Below, one piece after another: positions 24,000-34,108 of a stretch of 49,141 nucleotides of DNA. A model generated the notes under the pieces. That model was not told the origin of the DNA and searched no databases. It saw only the letters and a program-made list of their open reading frames with translations. The position numbers were made by a program, and so were the translations under genes. This DNA comes from an uncultured Clostridia bacterium (lineage in GTDB: Bacteria; Bacillota; Clostridia; Christensenellales; CAG-314): contig CANQGO010000014.1 in the NCBI GenBank assembly GCA_947623225.1, positions 1 through 49,141 of the forward strand, read 5' to 3'. Position 1 is the stretch's first letter, and each line of letters begins with the position of its first letter.

Positions 24000-24181
24000 T
24001 GATTTTTAATCACTAACGCAAAAATTTTTCGTTTACGGTTAAATCACGAAAGTTCCCACTATAATAATTGCGGATTTTACACACTACGATTTACGCCCAC
24101 ATTACACTTGAACATAATAAAACAAGATAAAAGTTACGACGCAAAACGCGCAATATACAAAAAAACAGGCGATCCAAATGC
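24000..24181. other. Intergenic stretch without recognised content
   Basis: A/T-rich spacer between the ECF promoter and the terminator of the metallophosphoesterase operon. A 66-codon minus-strand frame overlaps the terminator and has no gene-like features. Nothing supported here. Confidence 0.5.
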
Positions 24182-24207
24182 AAAAAACGGCCGTTTTCAG
24201 CCGTTTT
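24182..24207 (-). terminator. Terminator of the dnaG-rpoD operon
   Basis: 8-bp stem (24184-24191 with 24200-24207), 8-nt loop, closing into TTTTTT on the minus strand (24182-24187); about 100 nt after the metallophosphoesterase stop. Confidence 0.7.
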
Positions 24208-24304
24208 GAACTTTATAGATTCTATTCTTGCTCCTATAGAGAAATAGTCATTTCGTCTTGTAACCCCATTTTCGGACTCATATAAAATCAAAGTGAGGAT
24301 CCTT

Positions 24305-25612
24305 TCATAGATAGTAACTATTCATCCTGTCATTGACAGAAAGCTGACCGTATGACGAGTCTTGCAACGATATTTCTATCACGGTCACTCCCTTTTCCAT
24401 CTGATTGCCCTGCTCATCCGTCCATAATTTAGCATTGTACAAGATTTTGTTCTTGAGGATCTTGGGATCGTTGAAAAACGGATACGTATGATAACCGCAA
24501 CACAGCCCATAGCCGAGATATATACCGTCAAAGTACCCTTTGAGATTATTCACGTGATCGTGACCGCAAAACAATGCTTTAGTACAATCCGACTGCTTGA
24601 TACAAGCAAAGACGTCGGGGTGGTCGGTTGAGCCTTCGGCATTACCTTGATAAAATATTCCTACCGTATACCCGTCGTCGCCATATACATATTCATCCTG
24701 TGATTTGTCACTTTCGCGCACGACTCCTTTCACATCGGAGATGGTCACTTGCGGCAACTTGTCCCTGACCGCATCCGGTATCTCATTGCCTTTTTCCAAC
24801 TCATGGAGGTAATACATATCAGCGAATTGTCTGATCGGAATGTGGAAGAACATACTGCTCTGCACGTCAGGATTGCATGTTCTGATGCCGTCAACAGCCC
24901 ACTTGTACCAATCCATCTGATCATTGCGTATCCAGTCGTATGTCCAGTCTGTCAATGAAGCATTGTCTCCTTCGGGATACATACCGCTATCCAGACACAC
25001 CAAGCTGTAAACGAGATTTTCCGCAGACTTGCTGCCGCTGAATATATTGACCAAAAAATTACTCTTGCCGTGAATATCGCTCGGTCCCGCGTCGAACAGG
25101 CAATAGTCGTATCTGTCCAGCAGTTGACAAATAGTATATTTACTGCAGTCAAACTGGGCATCGTGATTGCCGAAAACAAAAGTCCAATATTGCTGACGTG
25201 CCTCCATGAAGTCGGCAAAGTATCTGAATGCATCGTATGTAAATATCGACAATGTCAAATCGCCTGTCACGACGCATATGTCCGGCTGTTCCTTTTTTAT
25301 CGCTCGATCCAGCAAGTCCATAGTCTTGGTGTCCCTGGTGAAACTGCCGAATTTTATCTGCGGGTCGGCAATTTGCATAATTTTTATTTGCGACGCATCT
25401 TTATTCAGTACCAAGTATGGGAACAGGTCTATATCGAAATTCGTTTCTCCGTTGTTAAATGCATAACTTCCCCAATCTGTATCCGGAGATTTTTTGTGTA
25501 CGGCAGCGCGTATGCCGAATACCGCCGCGACAATAAGCAACGCGGCAAGCAGACAGCCGAGTATCGACCATACTATCGTACGGCGTCTTTTATGTGCATA
25601 TGTCCCGGACAT
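24305..25612 (-). CDS. Membrane-anchored metallophosphoesterase
   Basis: 435 residues. Basic N-terminus and one membrane segment (about 13-37), then a calcineurin-like phosphoesterase domain on the outside: motif 1 IMQIADPQIKFG, motif 2 VVTGDLTL, motif 3 FVFGNHDA, motif 4 FFHIPIRQF and motif 5 CGHDHVNN. The first motif is D-P-Q instead of D-x-H, as in the Dcr2/PhoD-like purple-phosphatase subgroup, so metal site I is slightly altered. It likely cleaves phosphomonoesters or diesters at the cell surface; the substrate is unknown. GGAG 5 nt before the ATG; 38 nt behind the zinc-ribbon gene and probably the last gene of the dnaG operon. Confidence 0.87.
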   Translation of the reverse strand: MSGTYAHKRRRTIVWSILGCLLAALLIVAAVFGIRAAVHKKSPDTDWGSYAFNNGETNFDIDLFPYLVLNKDASQIKIMQIADPQIKFGSFTRDTKTMDLLDRAIKKEQPDICVVTGDLTLSIFTYDAFRYFADFMEARQQYWTFVFGNHDAQFDCSKYTICQLLDRYDYCLFDAGPSDIHGKSNFLVNIFSGSKSAENLVYSLVCLDSGMYPEGDNASLTDWTYDWIRNDQMDWYKWAVDGIRTCNPDVQSSMFFHIPIRQFADMYYLHELEKGNEIPDAVRDKLPQVTISDVKGVVRESDKSQDEYVYGDDGYTVGIFYQGNAEGSTDHPDVFACIKQSDCTKALFCGHDHVNNLKGYFDGIYLGYGLCCGYHTYPFFNDPKILKNKILYNAKLWTDEQGNQMEKGVTVIEISLQDSSYGQLSVNDRMNSYYL

Positions 25613-25650
25613 AACTTCTCCTCTGTAACTAACCGATCGCCTTCAAGCGT

Positions 25651-26358
25651 TCATTCATCTTTGAAAATAATTCGACCGCAGTGTTCGCATTTCATATACG
25701 GTTTATCTGCAAACTGCGCATCCACGACGGCACGAGGCATCTCCATGCGGCATCCTCCGCAACGGGCACCATCCTCCAACGGTACAAATACGGGGTACAA
25801 ACCGCCGTCGAATATCTTTTTGTACACGTCATATATCTGATCGTCGATACTCTTGCGAAGTTCCGCCTGCTTCGCACGGATCTCATTGACGCGAGGTTTC
25901 AGCTCCGCTGCCGAGCGGTTGAATTCCTCATCATACTTACGGTATCCCGCTATCAGACGAGGCAATTTGGCTGCAGCCTCGTCAAAAGCCTTGACTATAT
26001 CTTCACATTCACGAAGTATTCTCTTGACCTCTTTCTCGGCGGCGTTCAGCTCGGATATCTGCTCGTTGAGCTTTTTATTCATGTAGTTGAGCTCGTCTTC
26101 GTCCTCGAGAGTGCCGATTTCGCGAGAGTGCTCTTCTATGACTTCTTCCGTCTTTTGTACCGCTTGTTGCGCTATGGCAAGTTGCGCTTTCAACTCCGCT
26201 GCCCTAGCGTCCAGACGGGCAATAGTCTCTTCACATTCCTGTCGAGCAGCTTTATACTGTCTGCGCTTTACGAAATTTTCATTTTTGCGCAACTCTCTGT
26301 CTATACGTCTGAGTTCGCCATCCAACTGTTGGTAAGTCAACATTTCTTTCTGAATCAT
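25651..26358 (-). CDS. Coiled-coil protein with C4 zinc ribbon (COG1579 type)
   Basis: 235 residues. Residues 10-180 are a long antiparallel coiled coil, rich in Glu, Lys and Ala heptads. The C-terminus carries a zinc ribbon, C200-x2-C203 and C224-x2-C227, within GARCGGCRMEM and YMKCEHCGRI. This is the COG1579 family, whose Helicobacter and Chlamydia members are nucleic-acid-binding or secretion-related; the exact role is unknown. Its ATG overlaps the trmK stop (ATGA, 26355-26358), so translation is coupled. In many Firmicutes a nif3 (DUF34) gene sits between trmK and this family; here it is absent. Confidence 0.9.
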   Translation of the reverse strand: MIQKEMLTYQQLDGELRRIDRELRKNENFVKRRQYKAARQECEETIARLDARAAELKAQLAIAQQAVQKTEEVIEEHSREIGTLEDEDELNYMNKKLNEQISELNAAEKEVKRILRECEDIVKAFDEAAAKLPRLIAGYRKYDEEFNRSAAELKPRVNEIRAKQAELRKSIDDQIYDVYKKIFDGGLYPVFVPLEDGARCGGCRMEMPRAVVDAQFADKPYMKCEHCGRIIFKDE

Positions 26359-26996
26359 TTTATTCCTCCTACTGCCGCAATTGCCTGCTCCACAAGTGCA
26401 AGTCTACACTGTACTTTGGCATCATTGCAGCCATCAAGTATTTTAATAAGTTTTGCTTTTTCGCATTTCAAATACAACACGAAGTCATCCGTAGGCTCCA
26501 GTAAATCGGATGATCCGAATTGTCTTTGCAATTCCGTCAGTTCCATGCCGCCGTCGGCGCGCTCGGCAACTATCATATTATAGAATTTGCCATCGGCAAC
26601 GATCCTGTCGTAACATATTCGATAAAATGCGGATATGTACTCGCGTACTTCCGGCGCATTACGGTTAGGTTGCAACACAAGCGTCCGCGGAAGATATTTC
26701 GCATCTCGCAAAATGGATATGATTTCCAATCCGCCCATGCCGGCGATAACTACGCAATCGGCAGATATGTCTCCCAGCCCGTCTCTGCATATAAAATCTG
26801 CTCTTTCTCGCAACTCTTCGGGACAATTTGCCCGTGCCTTCGCCAGACTCTGTGCGGACACATCCACAAAAAGAACTTTTTGGGCTCTCTTGTACCGCAA
26901 TGCCGCTATTCCCACATATCCATGATCGCATCCAACATCGGCAAGTAACTCGCATTCCGGAATAAGTGCTGTAAGTTTGTCCAGACGTTTGCTCAT
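26355..26996 (-). CDS. trmK: tRNA (adenine(22)-N1)-methyltransferase
   Basis: 213 residues. Class I SAM-dependent methyltransferase: motif I LLADVGCDHGYVGIAAL (about 18-34), acidic motif II VLFVDVSAQSL, motif IV-like VVIAGMGGLEI, and LVLQPNRNAPEVREYI, all hallmarks of TrmK (YqfN), which methylates N1 of A22 in tRNA. The ATG at 26996 overlaps the rpoD stop by one base (TGATG). The next gene overlaps its stop by four bases. Position after rpoD is the standard Firmicutes arrangement. Confidence 0.93.
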   Translation of the reverse strand: MSKRLDKLTALIPECELLADVGCDHGYVGIAALRYKRAQKVLFVDVSAQSLAKARANCPEELRERADFICRDGLGDISADCVVIAGMGGLEIISILRDAKYLPRTLVLQPNRNAPEVREYISAFYRICYDRIVADGKFYNMIVAERADGGMELTELQRQFGSSDLLEPTDDFVLYLKCEKAKLIKILDGCNDAKVQCRLALVEQAIAAVGGIK

Positions 26997-28045
26997 CAAT
27001 CAAGATAATCGCGCAACTTTTTAGACTTGGTGGGATTGCGAAGTTTTCTCAAAGCCTTAGCCTCTATCTGACGAATGCGCTCACGAGTGACATTGAATTC
27101 TCTGCCCACTTCTTCAAGCGTGCGTTGCTTACCGTCATCCAAGCCGTATCTGAGTCGGATCACCTTCTCTTCACGAGGTGTGAGCTTGTGCAAAGCCTGT
27201 ATCAGTTGCTCTCTCAGCATGGACTGTGCCGCCACGTCGCTGGGCGGAGCGGCTTTGGTATCTTCTATAAAGTCTACAAGGTGGCTGTCCTCTTCTTCAC
27301 CTATGGGCGTTTCCAGACTGACGGGATCCTGAGCAATTTTTTGTATCTCTACCACCTTTTCTACTGGTATGCCCATGTAGTCCGCAATTTCCTGCGGCGT
27401 GGGTTCACGTCCAAGATCCTGCAACAGCGCACGTTGTGCACGTACTTGCCTGTTGATAGTCTCCACCATGTGCACAGGTATGCGGATCGTACGCGCCTGA
27501 TCAGCTATAGCGCGTGTAATTGCCTGACGTATCCACCAGGTGGCGTATGTACTGAATTTGAATCCCTTGGTGTAGTCGAACTTTTCTACCGCCTTCATAA
27601 GGCCCAGATTGCCTTCTTGTATCAAATCCAAAAACAGCATCCCGCGTCCGACATACCTCTTGGCTATCGACACTACAAGGCGCAGGTTCGCTTCGGAAAG
27701 TTTGCGCTTGGCGTCCTCGTCGCCTTCCAGCATACGTTTTGCCAATTCCGTTTCTTCCTCACTGGTAAGCAGCGGCACTTTGCCTATATCCTTCAGATAC
27801 ATCTTGACAGGGTCATCCACCGCGACATCTCCGATATTGCGATAAAGCGCGGAATTATCCCTTTCGAAGGTATCCACGATCTTGATACCGTTTTGTTCGA
27901 GGAATCGATATATCTCGGCATTTTGCTCGGGAGTCAGTTCGGCATTTTCCAACCGCGCCTCTATCTCATCGTATGATATCTTTGTAGTGCCTCCGCTCTT
28001 GATATCCTCCAACAGTCCCTGAAGATACTTTTGAGTAATTTCCAT
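26996..28045 (-). CDS. rpoD: Primary RNA polymerase sigma factor (RpoD/SigA)
   Basis: 349 residues. A short region 1.1 (about 1-75), region 1.2 ([18 protein letters not shown]), region 2 with [38 protein letters not shown] and [16 protein letters not shown], region 3, and region 4 with the -35 recognition HTH ([19 protein letters not shown]). Invariant residues of a housekeeping sigma are present, so promoters in this genome should be TTGACA/TATAAT-like, as used in this annotation. GGAGG 4 nt before the ATG; 12 nt after dnaG, so co-transcribed with it. Confidence 0.98.
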   Translation of the reverse strand: MEITQKYLQGLLEDIKSGGTTKISYDEIEARLENAELTPEQNAEIYRFLEQNGIKIVDTFERDNSALYRNIGDVAVDDPVKMYLKDIGKVPLLTSEEETELAKRMLEGDEDAKRKLSEANLRLVVSIAKRYVGRGMLFLDLIQEGNLGLMKAVEKFDYTKGFKFSTYATWWIRQAITRAIADQARTIRIPVHMVETINRQVRAQRALLQDLGREPTPQEIADYMGIPVEKVVEIQKIAQDPVSLETPIGEEEDSHLVDFIEDTKAAPPSDVAAQSMLREQLIQALHKLTPREEKVIRLRYGLDDGKQRTLEEVGREFNVTRERIRQIEAKALRKLRNPTKSKKLRDYLD

Positions 28046-28057
28046 TTTCCCTCCTGA

Positions 28058-29818
28058 CTAACCTATATCGGTTATTTTTTTGCTGAGTTCTCCGAGTTGT
28101 GTAAGCAATCCCGCATTGCTCGGATCATTCTTTATTTGTTGCATCAACTCTTCTCGTTTGAGTTTGAGTTTTTCTACAGTGATAAGCCTTTTGCATTCTG
28201 CGAAAGTGCGTTCATTTACGGCGCGCCTATCTGCAGATAAGTTCGGCTCCAATATCTCCGCAAACTGTTCGCTTGACGCATCCGGGCACAAAGTGTACAT
28301 CATATCCACCGATGGCTTTTCACCTTTTGCCCTGCACTCCAACAAGTAATCGTATATAACGGATAAAAACACCGTATTGCAGACCGGTTTCTCATCTATC
28401 GAGGCATATCCTTCACCGCGCAGTATACATGCCGCCACGAAATATTTGGCTTTATCCTCGGGCGAAAGTTCGTCCGTAGTATTGTCCGATATTTCTTCTT
28501 CCGTCGAATTCAATTTTCGACGCAGAAAATCCTCACTGTATCCCGTTTTCAATGAAACAGAAGTTATATACCTGGCCTGGCTCACGTCATCCAGGGACTT
28601 CAGCATCTTGAGCGCACCCTTTATATACTTGGGTAAAGCATTGTTGCGTTGAGTAATATCGCCACTGCTTATAGGAAAAGCGTTCTCCAATAATTGTAAC
28701 TTGTAATCCGGCAACGGCATAGCCTGTCCGATCAGTTCTTCGAATGCGGAAGCACCATACTTCTTAATGTACTCGTCCGGGTCCAATCTTTCCGGCACAG
28801 TCATCACGCGTACTTCCAACCCGGCACGATCCAGTATATCCATTCCGCGCACAGTGGCTTTCTGACCTGCGGCATCCCCGTCGTAGCAAATATACACCGT
28901 GTCGCTCAATCGTGACAGCCACTTGGCCTGTTGCTCAGTGAGTGAAGTGCCCATGCTCGCGACAGCACCCTTGAAGCCCGCCTGATACATTGCGATCACG
29001 TCCATATATCCTTCTACGACCACAAGATAGGGCAATGCCGTTTGTTGCTTCTGCTCTTTTGCAATATTGATGGCGAACAAGCAATCTTTTTTTACAAAAA
29101 GCGAAGTCTCTGTAGTATTTTTGTACTTACCATGCGATATTGTATAATCGTCAAGTCCTCTGCCGCCAAACGCTATAACCTGACCTTGCATATTGAAAAT
29201 GGGTATAATCAACCTGCCGCAGAGAGCATCTACGACGCCGCGTGTCGTTTGTTGCAAAACTCCGCACTTTATACAATCTTCTTCGGAAAAGCCTTTGCTT
29301 CTCAGATACTCCGGCAAAGACCGACTGTCCGGAGAGTACCCTATGCCGAACTTTTTGACTGTAGCCTCGTCGAATTCCCTCTTTGCAACATAGTCACGGG
29401 CGATTTTGCCTGCACCGCCGTAATAAGCACGGTAATAGAACCGAGCCGTTTCGCGGCATATGGCAAGATATATATCGCGCTTTTTCTTCCGTTCGTGGAG
29501 TTGTTCCTTCTCCCCGTCGGAAGCCGTTTCCGGCATAGGTATACCTGCGCGCTTGGCAAGGATCTCACATGCTTCCACGAAAGTGCAGGATTCGTATTTT
29601 TGCACAAACTTGATGACGTCGCCGCTTTCACCGCAACCGAAACATTTATATATCTGCATATTGCGGTTCACATTGAAACTGGGTGTTTTCTCCCCATGGA
29701 AAGGACAGCGTGCCATAAAATTGGAGCCGCTTCTACGCAGTTCGAGATAACTTCCTATGACATCCACGATATCATTATCTCGCTTTAGTTGTTGAATAAA
29801 TTCCGTCCAATCCGTCAT
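28058..29818 (-). CDS. dnaG: DNA primase
   Basis: 586 residues. N-terminal CHC2 zinc finger (C38, H41, C59, C62, in MARCPFHGEKTPSF and KCFGCGESGD), catalytic core with Toprim motifs VVEGYMDVIAMYQAG (about 255-270) and YICYDGDAAGQKA (about 303-315), and a C-terminal helicase-interacting region. It makes RNA primers at the replication fork with DnaB. First gene of dnaG-rpoD-trmK-zinc ribbon-phosphoesterase, the macromolecular synthesis operon without rpsU. The Shine-Dalgarno is weak (GGGA, 11 nt upstream); the start is supported by the family opening. Confidence 0.97.
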   Translation of the reverse strand: MTDWTEFIQQLKRDNDIVDVIGSYLELRRSGSNFMARCPFHGEKTPSFNVNRNMQIYKCFGCGESGDVIKFVQKYESCTFVEACEILAKRAGIPMPETASDGEKEQLHERKKKRDIYLAICRETARFYYRAYYGGAGKIARDYVAKREFDEATVKKFGIGYSPDSRSLPEYLRSKGFSEEDCIKCGVLQQTTRGVVDALCGRLIIPIFNMQGQVIAFGGRGLDDYTISHGKYKNTTETSLFVKKDCLFAINIAKEQKQQTALPYLVVVEGYMDVIAMYQAGFKGAVASMGTSLTEQQAKWLSRLSDTVYICYDGDAAGQKATVRGMDILDRAGLEVRVMTVPERLDPDEYIKKYGASAFEELIGQAMPLPDYKLQLLENAFPISSGDITQRNNALPKYIKGALKMLKSLDDVSQARYITSVSLKTGYSEDFLRRKLNSTEEEISDNTTDELSPEDKAKYFVAACILRGEGYASIDEKPVCNTVFLSVIYDYLLECRAKGEKPSVDMMYTLCPDASSEQFAEILEPNLSADRRAVNERTFAECKRLITVEKLKLKREELMQQIKNDPSNAGLLTQLGELSKKITDIG

Positions 29819-29844
29819 TTGTCTTTATGTCCCAGTTGCATCTT

Positions 29845-29872
29845 ATCGTACGCAGACACTTTCTCTGTACAA
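29845..29872 (-). promoter_or_regulatory. Possible promoter of the dnaG operon
   Basis: TTGTAC (29867-29872) and TACGAT (29845-29850) with a 16-nt spacer on the minus strand, about 20 nt before dnaG. Further A/T-rich DNA upstream (29885-29965) shows no better match. Confidence 0.4.
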
Positions 29873-29978
29873 AATTTACAAAAAATCCTTCCTATTATTA
29901 AATACACTCAAAAAAATAAAAATCCCCTAAAAAATAAAAAGTTTTATCAAAAAATTTTTTATTCGGTAATTTTATGGC

Positions 29979-29999
29979 AAAACCCGCCTTATAGGCGGG
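29979..29999 (-). terminator. Terminator of the V-ATPase operon
   Basis: 6-bp GC stem (29983-29988 with 29994-29999), 5-nt loop, then TTTT (29979-29982) on the minus strand; 16 nt after the ntpD stop. Confidence 0.85.
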
Positions 30000-30015
30000 C
30001 TTCGATCACATTACT

Positions 30016-30639
30016 CTATGAATCTATGATATCTTTGACTTTCATCAACCTTACGGTTGCCGCACGTTCGCTCTCGTCCAGCTTCATTCTGATATACTTG
30101 ATAGTTTCGGTCAGTTGCGGTATCATGATATTTTCCAAAGCATTGACACGGCGTTTGTTTTTTTCTATTTCTTCCGCCAGCATATTACATGTTTTTTCCG
30201 TCTGAGCCAATTGTACCAATTTAAGTAAAACGTCGTTAAGTCCACGTAGACTTGCGTCCAACTTAGGCGTAGTTGTGAGCAGACTGTACGGATACAGCTC
30301 ACCCCCATTATCTGTGACTTCCATCGCGGGGACATCCACGCCCATCACTTTCCGCGTAGAGCATGTCAGACTTACGCTGCGTGAAGGCATAAGTATAGCC
30401 TCCTCTGTCACTCTGGCGTCCGCAGCGGCGCGCGCTTCGGAAAAAGCCGTCAATGCCATACAGAGTTCACGTTCCGTTTCTTCTCTCAGGCGTTTATTTT
30501 CTTCCGCCAGTCCGATGAAGCGACGTATCATTTCGTCCGTTTTATCTTTTAGCAATTTGTGCCCACGAGTAGCCGTTTTCAAACGTTCAGAGAGACGTTT
30601 CATCTCCATACGGGTGGGGTTGACATTCATTATAGCCAT
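30016..30639 (-). CDS. ntpD: V-type ATPase subunit D
   Basis: 207 residues, nearly all helical. N-terminal NVNPTRMEMKRLSERLKTATRGHKLLKDK is the family signature. N- and C-terminal helices pair into the central rotor shaft, turning inside the A3B3 head; the middle (VMGVDVPAME region) is the small beta domain that contacts F. The start codon lies 1 nt after the ntpB stop. A second ATG three codons downstream would remove only MAI. Last gene of the operon, followed by a terminator. Confidence 0.96.
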   Translation of the reverse strand: MAIMNVNPTRMEMKRLSERLKTATRGHKLLKDKTDEMIRRFIGLAEENKRLREETERELCMALTAFSEARAAADARVTEEAILMPSRSVSLTCSTRKVMGVDVPAMEVTDNGGELYPYSLLTTTPKLDASLRGLNDVLLKLVQLAQTEKTCNMLAEEIEKNKRRVNALENIMIPQLTETIKYIRMKLDESERAATVRLMKVKDIIDS

Positions 30640-30640
30640 A

Positions 30641-32023
30641 TCAGTCCGATACTGCCGGCTTGTAGTACTTATCCAGCATGTCCTCCGAAATACGTTTTAA
30701 TTCACTACGCGGCAATATACCCAACAGTTCCCAGCCAAGATCCAATGTCTCTTCTATAGACCGATTTACGTTAAATCCTTGAGCAATGTAGCGTTTCTCG
30801 AACTCTGCCGCAAATTTGGCGTACAATTTATCCACATCGGACAGAGCGGCTTCGCCCAGAATGGCAGAAAGTTCTTTCGCTTCTTTTCCCTGTGCGTAAG
30901 CGGAAAACAGCTGGTTCATCGTACCTGCGTGATCCTCACGTGTTTTACCCGCGCCTATACCTTTATCTTTCAAACGGGACAGACTGGGCAAGACGTCTAT
31001 GGGCGGATTGTAACCGCGCTTATACAGTTCGCGGGAAAGAATGATCTGACCTTCGGTTATGTATCCCGTCAGATCCGGAATTGGGTGAGTTTTGTCATCT
31101 TCCGGCATACTCAGTATAGGTATCTGCGTGATACTTCCTTTGAGACCGTGTATGCGCCCTGCGCGCTCGTACAACTGTGCCAGGTCTGTATACATATATC
31201 CCGGATATCCGCGACGACCGGGCACCTCTTTGCGCGCGGCGGAAGTTTCCCTGAGTGCTTCTGCATAGTTAGTGATATCCGTCAGTATGACCAACACCTG
31301 CATACCCTTTTCAAAAGCAAGATATTCAGCGGCCGTCAATGCCATACGAGGTGTTCCTATACGCTCTATCGCAGGGTCGTTGGCGAGATTGATAAACATC
31401 ACCGTACGCTCTATGGCTCCGGTTTTATTGAAGTCCTTGATAAAGTAGTCCGCCTCTTCGTATGTGATACCAATGGCACCGAATACGACGGCGAACTTCT
31501 CGTCGTCACCCAGTACACGAGCCTGACGGGCTATCTGAGCGGCGAGTTGTGCATGCGGCAATCCGCTGGCGGAGAATACCGGCAACTTTTGCCCGCGAAC
31601 AAGAGTATTCAAACCGTCTATTGCGGATATGCCCGTCTGTATAAACTCATTCGGGTAATCACGCGCATAGGGATTGATGGGTTGCCCGTTGATATCCAGA
31701 CGCTCGTCCGCTATGATCGGGGCACCGCCGTCTATAGGCTCGCCCATTCCGTTGAACACACGTCCGAGCATATCTTCGCTTACGGCAAGTTCCAGACTTC
31801 TACCCAAAAAGCGAGCCTTTGCCGTGGAAATTTTCAGTCCCTGAGTACCTTCGAACAGCTGCACCAACGCACGGTCTCCGTTGACTTCCAATACTTTACC
31901 GCGGCGTATATCACCGTTTTCCTGCTTGATCTCCACAAGTTCGTTGTAACCCACACCTGCGACATGATCTACCAGCATCAGCGGTCCTACCACTTCCCGA
32001 ATAGTCTTGTATTCTTTAAGCAT
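30641..32023 (-). CDS. ntpB: V-type ATPase subunit B
   Basis: 460 residues, the usual length. Non-catalytic nucleotide-binding-fold subunit alternating with A in the soluble head: beta-barrel N-terminus ([14 protein letters not shown]), central domain with [18 protein letters not shown] in place of a functional P-loop, then [17 protein letters not shown] and [15 protein letters not shown]. The ATG overlaps the end of ntpA by 8 nt, with GGAG 6 nt upstream. Translationally coupled to ntpA, giving the 1:1 A:B ratio. Confidence 0.98.
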   Translation of the reverse strand: MLKEYKTIREVVGPLMLVDHVAGVGYNELVEIKQENGDIRRGKVLEVNGDRALVQLFEGTQGLKISTAKARFLGRSLELAVSEDMLGRVFNGMGEPIDGGAPIIADERLDINGQPINPYARDYPNEFIQTGISAIDGLNTLVRGQKLPVFSASGLPHAQLAAQIARQARVLGDDEKFAVVFGAIGITYEEADYFIKDFNKTGAIERTVMFINLANDPAIERIGTPRMALTAAEYLAFEKGMQVLVILTDITNYAEALRETSAARKEVPGRRGYPGYMYTDLAQLYERAGRIHGLKGSITQIPILSMPEDDKTHPIPDLTGYITEGQIILSRELYKRGYNPPIDVLPSLSRLKDKGIGAGKTREDHAGTMNQLFSAYAQGKEAKELSAILGEAALSDVDKLYAKFAAEFEKRYIAQGFNVNRSIEETLDLGWELLGILPRSELKRISEDMLDKYYKPAVSD

Positions 32024-33773
32024 TGGCTTCTCCTTTGCTTATCAAAGCATTTATTTCCTTCTTGATATTGCGCTGTATTTCGTCAAAACGGTCTATATGC
32101 GCTTCTTCGATATACTTGCTTCTGCCTATTTGTTCTCTTACAGGCAATGTGAGCAAATCGTTCAATTCCACACCACTGTCCAGCGCATTGACGGCCTCAT
32201 GATAAAACCCGAGTATAAGTTTCATCATCCGATATTGCTTTTCCAGAGACGTATACGTGTCCACTTCGTGAAAAGCATTCTGATGCAGATAGTCTTCTCT
32301 GATGGACTTTGCGGCTTCCATTGTCAGCCTGTCCTTCGCGCCAAGCGCGTCCATACCCACGAGTCGCACTATCTCGTTCAGCTGGTTTTCTTCCTGCAAT
32401 ATATAACTGAGTTCCGTCTTGAGTTTATTGAAATCTTCGGCGACGTGTTCCGAGTACCAATCGGACAGTGAACTGTCGTATAGCGAATAACTCGTCAGCC
32501 AATCTATCGCAGGGAAATGACGTCTGTATGCAAGTTGTGCGGACAATCCCCAAAATACCTTGACGATTCGCAACGTGCCCTGACTGACGGGTTCGGACAG
32601 ATCACCGCCAGGAGGAGATACCGCACCTATTGCGGAAATCGCACCTATCGAATTACCCGAGCCGAGAATATGTACTATTCCGGCACGTTCATAGAACTCG
32701 GCAATACGACTGGCAAGATATGCAGGATAGCCTTCTTCGCCCGGCATTTCTTCCAGACGTCCGCTCATCTCACGCAGAGCCTCCGCCCAACGAGAGGTAC
32801 TGTCCGCCATAATAGCGACAGTGTAACCCATATCGCGGAAGTATTCGGCGATAGTTATACCGGTATATATGCTCGCCTCACGAGCGGCGACAGGCATATC
32901 GCTGGTATTTGCGATAAGTACCGTACGTTTCATAAGCGGTTCGCCGGTACGAGGATCTTTCAACTCCGGAAATTCACGCAAAACGTCCGTCATCTCATTG
33001 CCGCGTTCGCCGCAGCCAACGTACACTATGATATCTGCGTCCGCCCACTTGGCAAGTTGGTGCTGCACTACCGTCTTACCACTGCCAAACGGACCGGGCA
33101 CCGCTGCCACTCCGCCTTTGGCTATGGGAAACAGCGTATCGATGACGCGTTGACCTGTGACCATAGGCAGATCCGGCGCCATTTTCGACTTGTACGGACG
33201 TCCCTTACGCACGGGCCAACGTTGCATCATAGTAAGATCGCGTCCATCCACTATCGCTATAAGTTCCGCGACCGTATAGTCTCCTTCTTCGGCAATGAAG
33301 TCCACTTCACCTTGTACTCCGACCGGCACCAAGATCTTGTGCAATACGACTTTGGTCTCTTGTACGGTACCCAGCACGTCGCCTGCGACCACTGTATCCT
33401 TGACCTTGACGGAAGGAACAAAGTGCCATTTACGATTTCTATCCAGCGAGTTCACCTCTATACCGCGTGCGATACGGTTGCCGGAAAATTGCATAAGTAC
33501 ATTCAATGGACGCTGAATGCCATCGAAAATACTTTCGATCAATCCGGGACCAAGTTCCACCGACAGCGGAGCACCGGTACTGACCACTTCGTCGCCTACT
33601 TTAAGTCCGCTTGTTTCTTCGTAAACCTGTATGCTCGCTCTGTCTCCGCGTAGCTCTATAACTTCGCCGATAAGTTTCTTGTCAGACACCTTGACGACGT
33701 CATACATTTCGACATCTGCAAGCCCTTCCGCCACTATAAGCGGTCCGCTGACTTTAACGATTTTTCCTATCAT
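32016..33773 (-). CDS. ntpA: V-type ATPase catalytic subunit A
   Basis: 585 residues, including the V-type non-homologous insert (about 110-190) that distinguishes A from F-type beta. P-loop GPFGSGKT (227-234), catalytic glutamate in [11 protein letters not shown] (about 256), Walker B region [20 protein letters not shown] binding and hydrolysis drive the D/F rotor. The ATG overlaps the ntpG stop by 4 nt, so the two are coupled. All catalytic residues look intact. Confidence 0.98.
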   Translation of the reverse strand: MIGKIVKVSGPLIVAEGLADVEMYDVVKVSDKKLIGEVIELRGDRASIQVYEETSGLKVGDEVVSTGAPLSVELGPGLIESIFDGIQRPLNVLMQFSGNRIARGIEVNSLDRNRKWHFVPSVKVKDTVVAGDVLGTVQETKVVLHKILVPVGVQGEVDFIAEEGDYTVAELIAIVDGRDLTMMQRWPVRKGRPYKSKMAPDLPMVTGQRVIDTLFPIAKGGVAAVPGPFGSGKTVVQHQLAKWADADIIVYVGCGERGNEMTDVLREFPELKDPRTGEPLMKRTVLIANTSDMPVAAREASIYTGITIAEYFRDMGYTVAIMADSTSRWAEALREMSGRLEEMPGEEGYPAYLASRIAEFYERAGIVHILGSGNSIGAISAIGAVSPPGGDLSEPVSQGTLRIVKVFWGLSAQLAYRRHFPAIDWLTSYSLYDSSLSDWYSEHVAEDFNKLKTELSYILQEENQLNEIVRLVGMDALGAKDRLTMEAAKSIREDYLHQNAFHEVDTYTSLEKQYRMMKLILGFYHEAVNALDSGVELNDLLTLPVREQIGRSKYIEEAHIDRFDEIQRNIKKEINALISKGEANA

Positions 33774-34108
33774 TGTTTATCCTCTTTGTTGAATATTATG
33801 TCTACACCGATCGCCTTTTCGACATCGCTCTTTATACCCTGCATGCCGAATCCGCTCGGTTCTCTGCCTGTAGGTATAGGCACCACCGCAGGATACGTCT
33901 GCAATTTGGCTTTGGCGAGAGTCTCTGGAATCTGCTCGGCAAGCGACTCCGCGATAAATACCACTGCATATCGCTCTGTTGTGAGTTTTCTTAGCAATGC
34001 TTGCGCTTCGGTGGCGGATGCGGCGTCGAAAACTTCCACTCCTACCGCTTTGAAAGCGAGTACGCTGTCTTTATCTCCGATAACTGCAATCTTGTTAGGC
34101 ATGGGCAT
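33770..34108 (-). CDS. ntpG: V-type ATPase subunit F (NtpG)
   Basis: 112 residues, Rossmann-like small rotor subunit that caps D. Family pattern [22 protein letters not shown], then [16 protein letters not shown], and [16 protein letters not shown] before the flexible C-terminal helix. It starts within the end of ntpC (14-nt overlap), with AAGGA 8 nt before the first ATG; a second ATG two codons later lies too far from it. Confidence 0.93.
   Translation of the reverse strand: MPMPNKIAVIGDKDSVLAFKAVGVEVFDAASATEAQALLRKLTTERYAVVFIAESLAEQIPETLAKAKLQTYPAVVPIPTGREPSGFGMQGIKSDVEKAIGVDIIFNKEDKQ

Noticed and set aside
24091-24291. 66-codon minus-strand frame after the metallophosphoesterase
   Set aside because: It covers the operon terminator and has no start signal or recognisable product.
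30779-32065. Plus-strand frame of 428 codons over ntpB
   Set aside because: Complete antisense overlap with a conserved ATPase subunit; Cys/His/Tyr-rich shadow translation.
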